The translations under genes were made by a program, and so were the position numbers. A stretch of DNA of 7,567 bases, from positions 1 through 7,567 of the forward strand of contig JAKJEP010000160.1 in NCBI GenBank assembly GCA_022705365.1. Direction: 5' to 3'. The DNA comes from Planctomycetota bacterium (GTDB taxonomy: Bacteria > Planctomycetota > Phycisphaerae > Sedimentisphaerales > SM23-30). Each line of letters opens with the position of its first letter. The first letter of the stretch is position 1. Below, piece by piece: positions 5,890 through 7,567 of the stretch. Below the pieces are notes generated by a model. That model had not been told where the DNA came from and searched no databases. It saw nothing but the letters and a program-made list of their open reading frames with translations.

Positions 5890-6828
5890 ATGGCAAAGAT
5901 GTTTTACAGTCAGGAAGAAGTCCAGGCAAAATTAGGACGAAGCACCGACGAAATCAAAAAGATCGTGGCGGATGGGAAATTGCGCGAGTTCCGTGACGGC
6001 AACAAGATTATGTACAAAGTGGATGAGGTGGATAATCTGGTTTCGGAGCTGGGGGGCGACTCCGGGGAGATCGGTCTGGCCCCCAGCGATACCGGCACCC
6101 AGATCAACCTGTCGGCCAGTGATACGGGCAGCCAACTGGGGCTGGCCCCCAGCGGCGATACGGGCAGTCAACTGGGATTATCCGCCAGTGACTCATCGGA
6201 CCAGATCGGTCTGGATGACACCGGCGAAGCGGCCGCCAGCAAGGATGATACGGTCATTACCAGCTACGGGGTAAATGCTCTGGAAGATTCCAGCAGCATT
6301 CTGGAGTCGGTGGATCCGATGGGGCAAACCCAGATCGCGCCGGAATTCGATGATCAGGTCAGTCTGGACAGCGGCAGCAGCGGCAGCGGCCTGCTGGATC
6401 TGACGCGGGAAGCGGATGATACCAGTCTGGGCGCGGAACTGCTGGAAGAGATTTATCCCGGCAAGGAAGAAGGCGCGATTGAAACCCAACTGCCCAGCGA
6501 TGTGCCGGTCATGCCGGAGGTGGGCAGTTATTCGTCGATGGAAACCCCATCGCCGGTCCAGCAGGAATACGTCAAGATGGTGGAAGTGTATGACCCGACC
6601 AGCGGACCCTACGGGATCATGATGATCGTGCCGTTTCTGGTGCTGATCCTGCTGGGCTTGCTTGTGGCATCGGGGACCCAGGAGGTTCGCCCCCAACTGC
6701 TGGAAGGGGTCGTCCCTTATATCTGGTATGTGACCGGCGGCGCGGCGGCGGCGGCCATTCTTATTTGCCTGATAGGAAATTTTCTGGCGACCAAGCCCCC
6801 CAAACCTGCCAAGGTCAAAACCAAATAA
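5890..6828 (+). CDS. Membrane-anchored MerR/excisionase-type helix-turn-helix protein with Asp-Thr-Gly repeats
   Basis: A 312-residue protein in four parts. Residues 4-55 form a helix-turn-helix of the MerR/excisionase type (YSQEEVQAKLGRSTDEIKK, then a REFRDGNKIMYKVDEV wing). Residues 57-108 are about five repeats near 11 residues long, of the type DTGSQLGLxxS. An acidic, Ser/Gly-rich linker extends to about residue 235. The C-terminus has two predicted membrane segments (about 241-261 and 276-300) and a basic tail KPPKPAKVKTK. Positive-inside reasoning puts both ends in the cytoplasm, so the HTH would face the nucleoid from the membrane. Such HTH/repeat proteins are, to my knowledge, characteristic of planctomycetes; their function is not established. 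It may tether DNA or serve as a protein-protein module. The start is supported by AAGGAAAGGGA nine bases upstream. It is followed 99 bases later by the OmpA lipoprotein gene, probably in the same transcript. Confidence 0.8.
   Translation: MAKMFYSQEEVQAKLGRSTDEIKKIVADGKLREFRDGNKIMYKVDEVDNLVSELGGDSGEIGLAPSDTGTQINLSASDTGSQLGLAPSGDTGSQLGLSASDSSDQIGLDDTGEAAASKDDTVITSYGVNALEDSSSILESVDPMGQTQIAPEFDDQVSLDSGSSGSGLLDLTREADDTSLGAELLEEIYPGKEEGAIETQLPSDVPVMPEVGSYSSMETPSPVQQEYVKMVEVYDPTSGPYGIMMIVPFLVLILLGLLVASGTQEVRPQLLEGVVPYIWYVTGGAAAAAILICLIGNFLATKPPKPAKVKTK
6058..6213 (+). repeat. In-frame tandem repeats of about 33 bp encoding DTGSQLGLxxS
   Basis: Codons 57-108 of the HTH protein encode five units starting at Asp57, Asp67, Asp78, Asp90 and Asp101. 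Unit lengths are 10, 11, 12, 11 and 8 residues; the third unit carries an extra Gly. Alternating GLAPS and LSAS endings suggest duplication of a two-unit block. DNA similarity is highest between units three and four (GATACGGGCAG followed by CAACTGGG). Copy number could vary between strains. Confidence 0.75.
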
Positions 6829-6835
6829 AACAGTT

Positions 6836-6859
6836 ACCCTGAATACAAAAACGCAGGGT
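6836..6859 (+). other. Short hairpin between the HTH and OmpA genes
   Basis: ACCCTG (6836-6841) pairs with CAGGGT (6854-6859) around a 12-base A-rich loop, eight bases after the stop codon of the HTH gene. No T-tract follows, so it is not a standard intrinsic terminator; it may stabilise or partly attenuate the shared transcript. A second small stem, ACGGC with GCCGT (6890-6905), sits just before the ribosome binding site of the next gene. Confidence 0.3.
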
Positions 6860-6927
6860 TTGGAAACCATACGTTTTGAAAGTCTGATAACGGCGTCGAT
6901 GCCGTACACGCGAAAGGAGTATTTTGT

Positions 6928-7567
6928 ATGAAATCAGTGGTGTGTCTGGGAGTACTTTTCTTTGGTTTTTCCGCGATGGCTCTCTCCGGCGGGTGTGCCT
7001 CGAAAGCGGAGCTGGATCGCTGTGTTCGGCGGAATGCCCTGGCGCAGGAACGGATTGAAGGGCTGCTGGCGGCCCAGGAGGAAGAGCGGAAGCGGCTGGA
7101 ACAATGCCAGCAGGAGCTGGAACTGGTATCAAAGAAGGGCGGGTACTGGCAGGAGCAGATGGACGCACTGCAAAGGACGCTGGCGGAGAAAAATGCGCTG
7201 ATCGATCAGCTCACCGCGCAACTGGGCCAGACGGCACTGCCGCCGGAGCTGAGCAACGCCCTGGCGGACTGGGCCAAGGACTCGGATCTGGTTACGTATG
7301 ACGAGAAGACCGGTATTGTCCGCTTCAAGAGCGATCTGCTGTTCAACAAGGGAGAAGATACGGTGCAGGCGGACGCCCAGGGGCAACTGGAAAAACTCAG
7401 CGGCATTATGAATACGCCGGCGGCGGAAGGCTTTGATATCCTGATTGTCGGGCATACGGATGATTTGCCCATTCTGAAACCGGAGACGCGGGCCAAACAT
7501 CCGACCAACTGGCATCTGTCGGCGCACCGGGCGATTGCGGTGGAAAAGATTCTGGCCCAGGTGGGGC
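6928..7567 (+). CDS. OmpA-family coiled-coil lipoprotein, 3' end cut by the window
   Basis: Predicted envelope lipoprotein that binds peptidoglycan; 213 residues are visible and the frame is open at the window edge. Residues 1-22 are a hydrophobic signal sequence ending in LSGGC, with Cys23 the likely lipidated residue; Ser at the -3 position departs from the usual leucine. Residues about 26-100 are Gln/Glu/Leu-rich and look like a coiled coil. An OmpA C-terminal domain starts near residue 120. GHTDD (175-179) supplies Asp178 and LSAHRA supplies Arg201, equivalent to E. coli OmpA Asp241 and Arg256, which contact diaminopimelate. They are 23 residues apart instead of 15, so the loop carries about eight extra residues (PILKPETRAKHPTNW region). 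A good AAAGGAGT (6913-6920) supports the ATG at 6928. It probably joins the outer membrane to the cell wall and is co-transcribed with the HTH membrane gene. Confidence 0.88.
   Translation, partial: MKSVVCLGVLFFGFSAMALSGGCASKAELDRCVRRNALAQERIEGLLAAQEEERKRLEQCQQELELVSKKGGYWQEQMDALQRTLAEKNALIDQLTAQLGQTALPPELSNALADWAKDSDLVTYDEKTGIVRFKSDLLFNKGEDTVQADAQGQLEKLSGIMNTPAAEGFDILIVGHTDDLPILKPETRAKHPTNWHLSAHRAIAVEKILAQVG

Noticed and set aside
6857..6868. GGTTTGGAAACC palindrome-like sequence as a terminator
   Set aside because: The loop would be only two bases and no T-tract follows; it also competes with the ACCCTG/CAGGGT stem.

Overview
The window looks like a chromosomal piece from a GC-rich bacterium, most probably a planctomycete of the Phycisphaerae type. 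That placement is inferred from two features. One is a membrane protein with an N-terminal MerR/excisionase-like helix-turn-helix followed by short Asp-Thr-Gly-Ser repeats. The other is a coiled-coil OmpA lipoprotein with an enlarged peptidoglycan-binding loop. No rRNA or other marker gene is present to settle it.

Left part (33-4714, minus strand): four genes read in the same direction with gaps of about 60, 22 and 37 bases, almost certainly one operon. In transcription order they are an SDR dehydrogenase resembling Bacillus-type D-mannonate oxidoreductase, a HAD-superfamily hydrolase, a LarA-superfamily nickel-pincer epimerase/racemase with all key residues in place, and a complete NADP-type 6-phosphogluconate dehydrogenase (Gnd). 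A coherent reading is sugar-acid catabolism: fructuronate to D-mannonate (SDR), D-mannonate to D-gluconate by C2 epimerisation (LarA-like), phosphorylation by a gluconate kinase not seen here, then oxidation to ribulose 5-phosphate (Gnd). That would route hexuronates into the pentose phosphate pathway instead of through 2-keto-3-deoxygluconate. The individual family calls are strong; the pathway is inference.

Middle (4715-5889): a divergent spacer holds a 22-base imperfect direct repeat. It is followed by a small plus-strand zincin-like metallopeptidase gene (4952-5326). The stop codon of that gene lies inside the left end of a 253-base element bounded by perfect 20-base inverted repeats, with TTAA at both outer ends and nested hairpins inside. 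No transposase is encoded, so it looks like a MITE. The remaining 314 bases are non-coding and carry two promoter-like sequences and a hairpin leading into the next gene.

Right part (5890-7567, plus strand): the HTH/two-transmembrane-segment protein is followed by an OmpA-family coiled-coil lipoprotein that runs off the end of the window. The pair probably forms a cell-envelope unit with a strong sigma-70-like promoter at 5793-5822.
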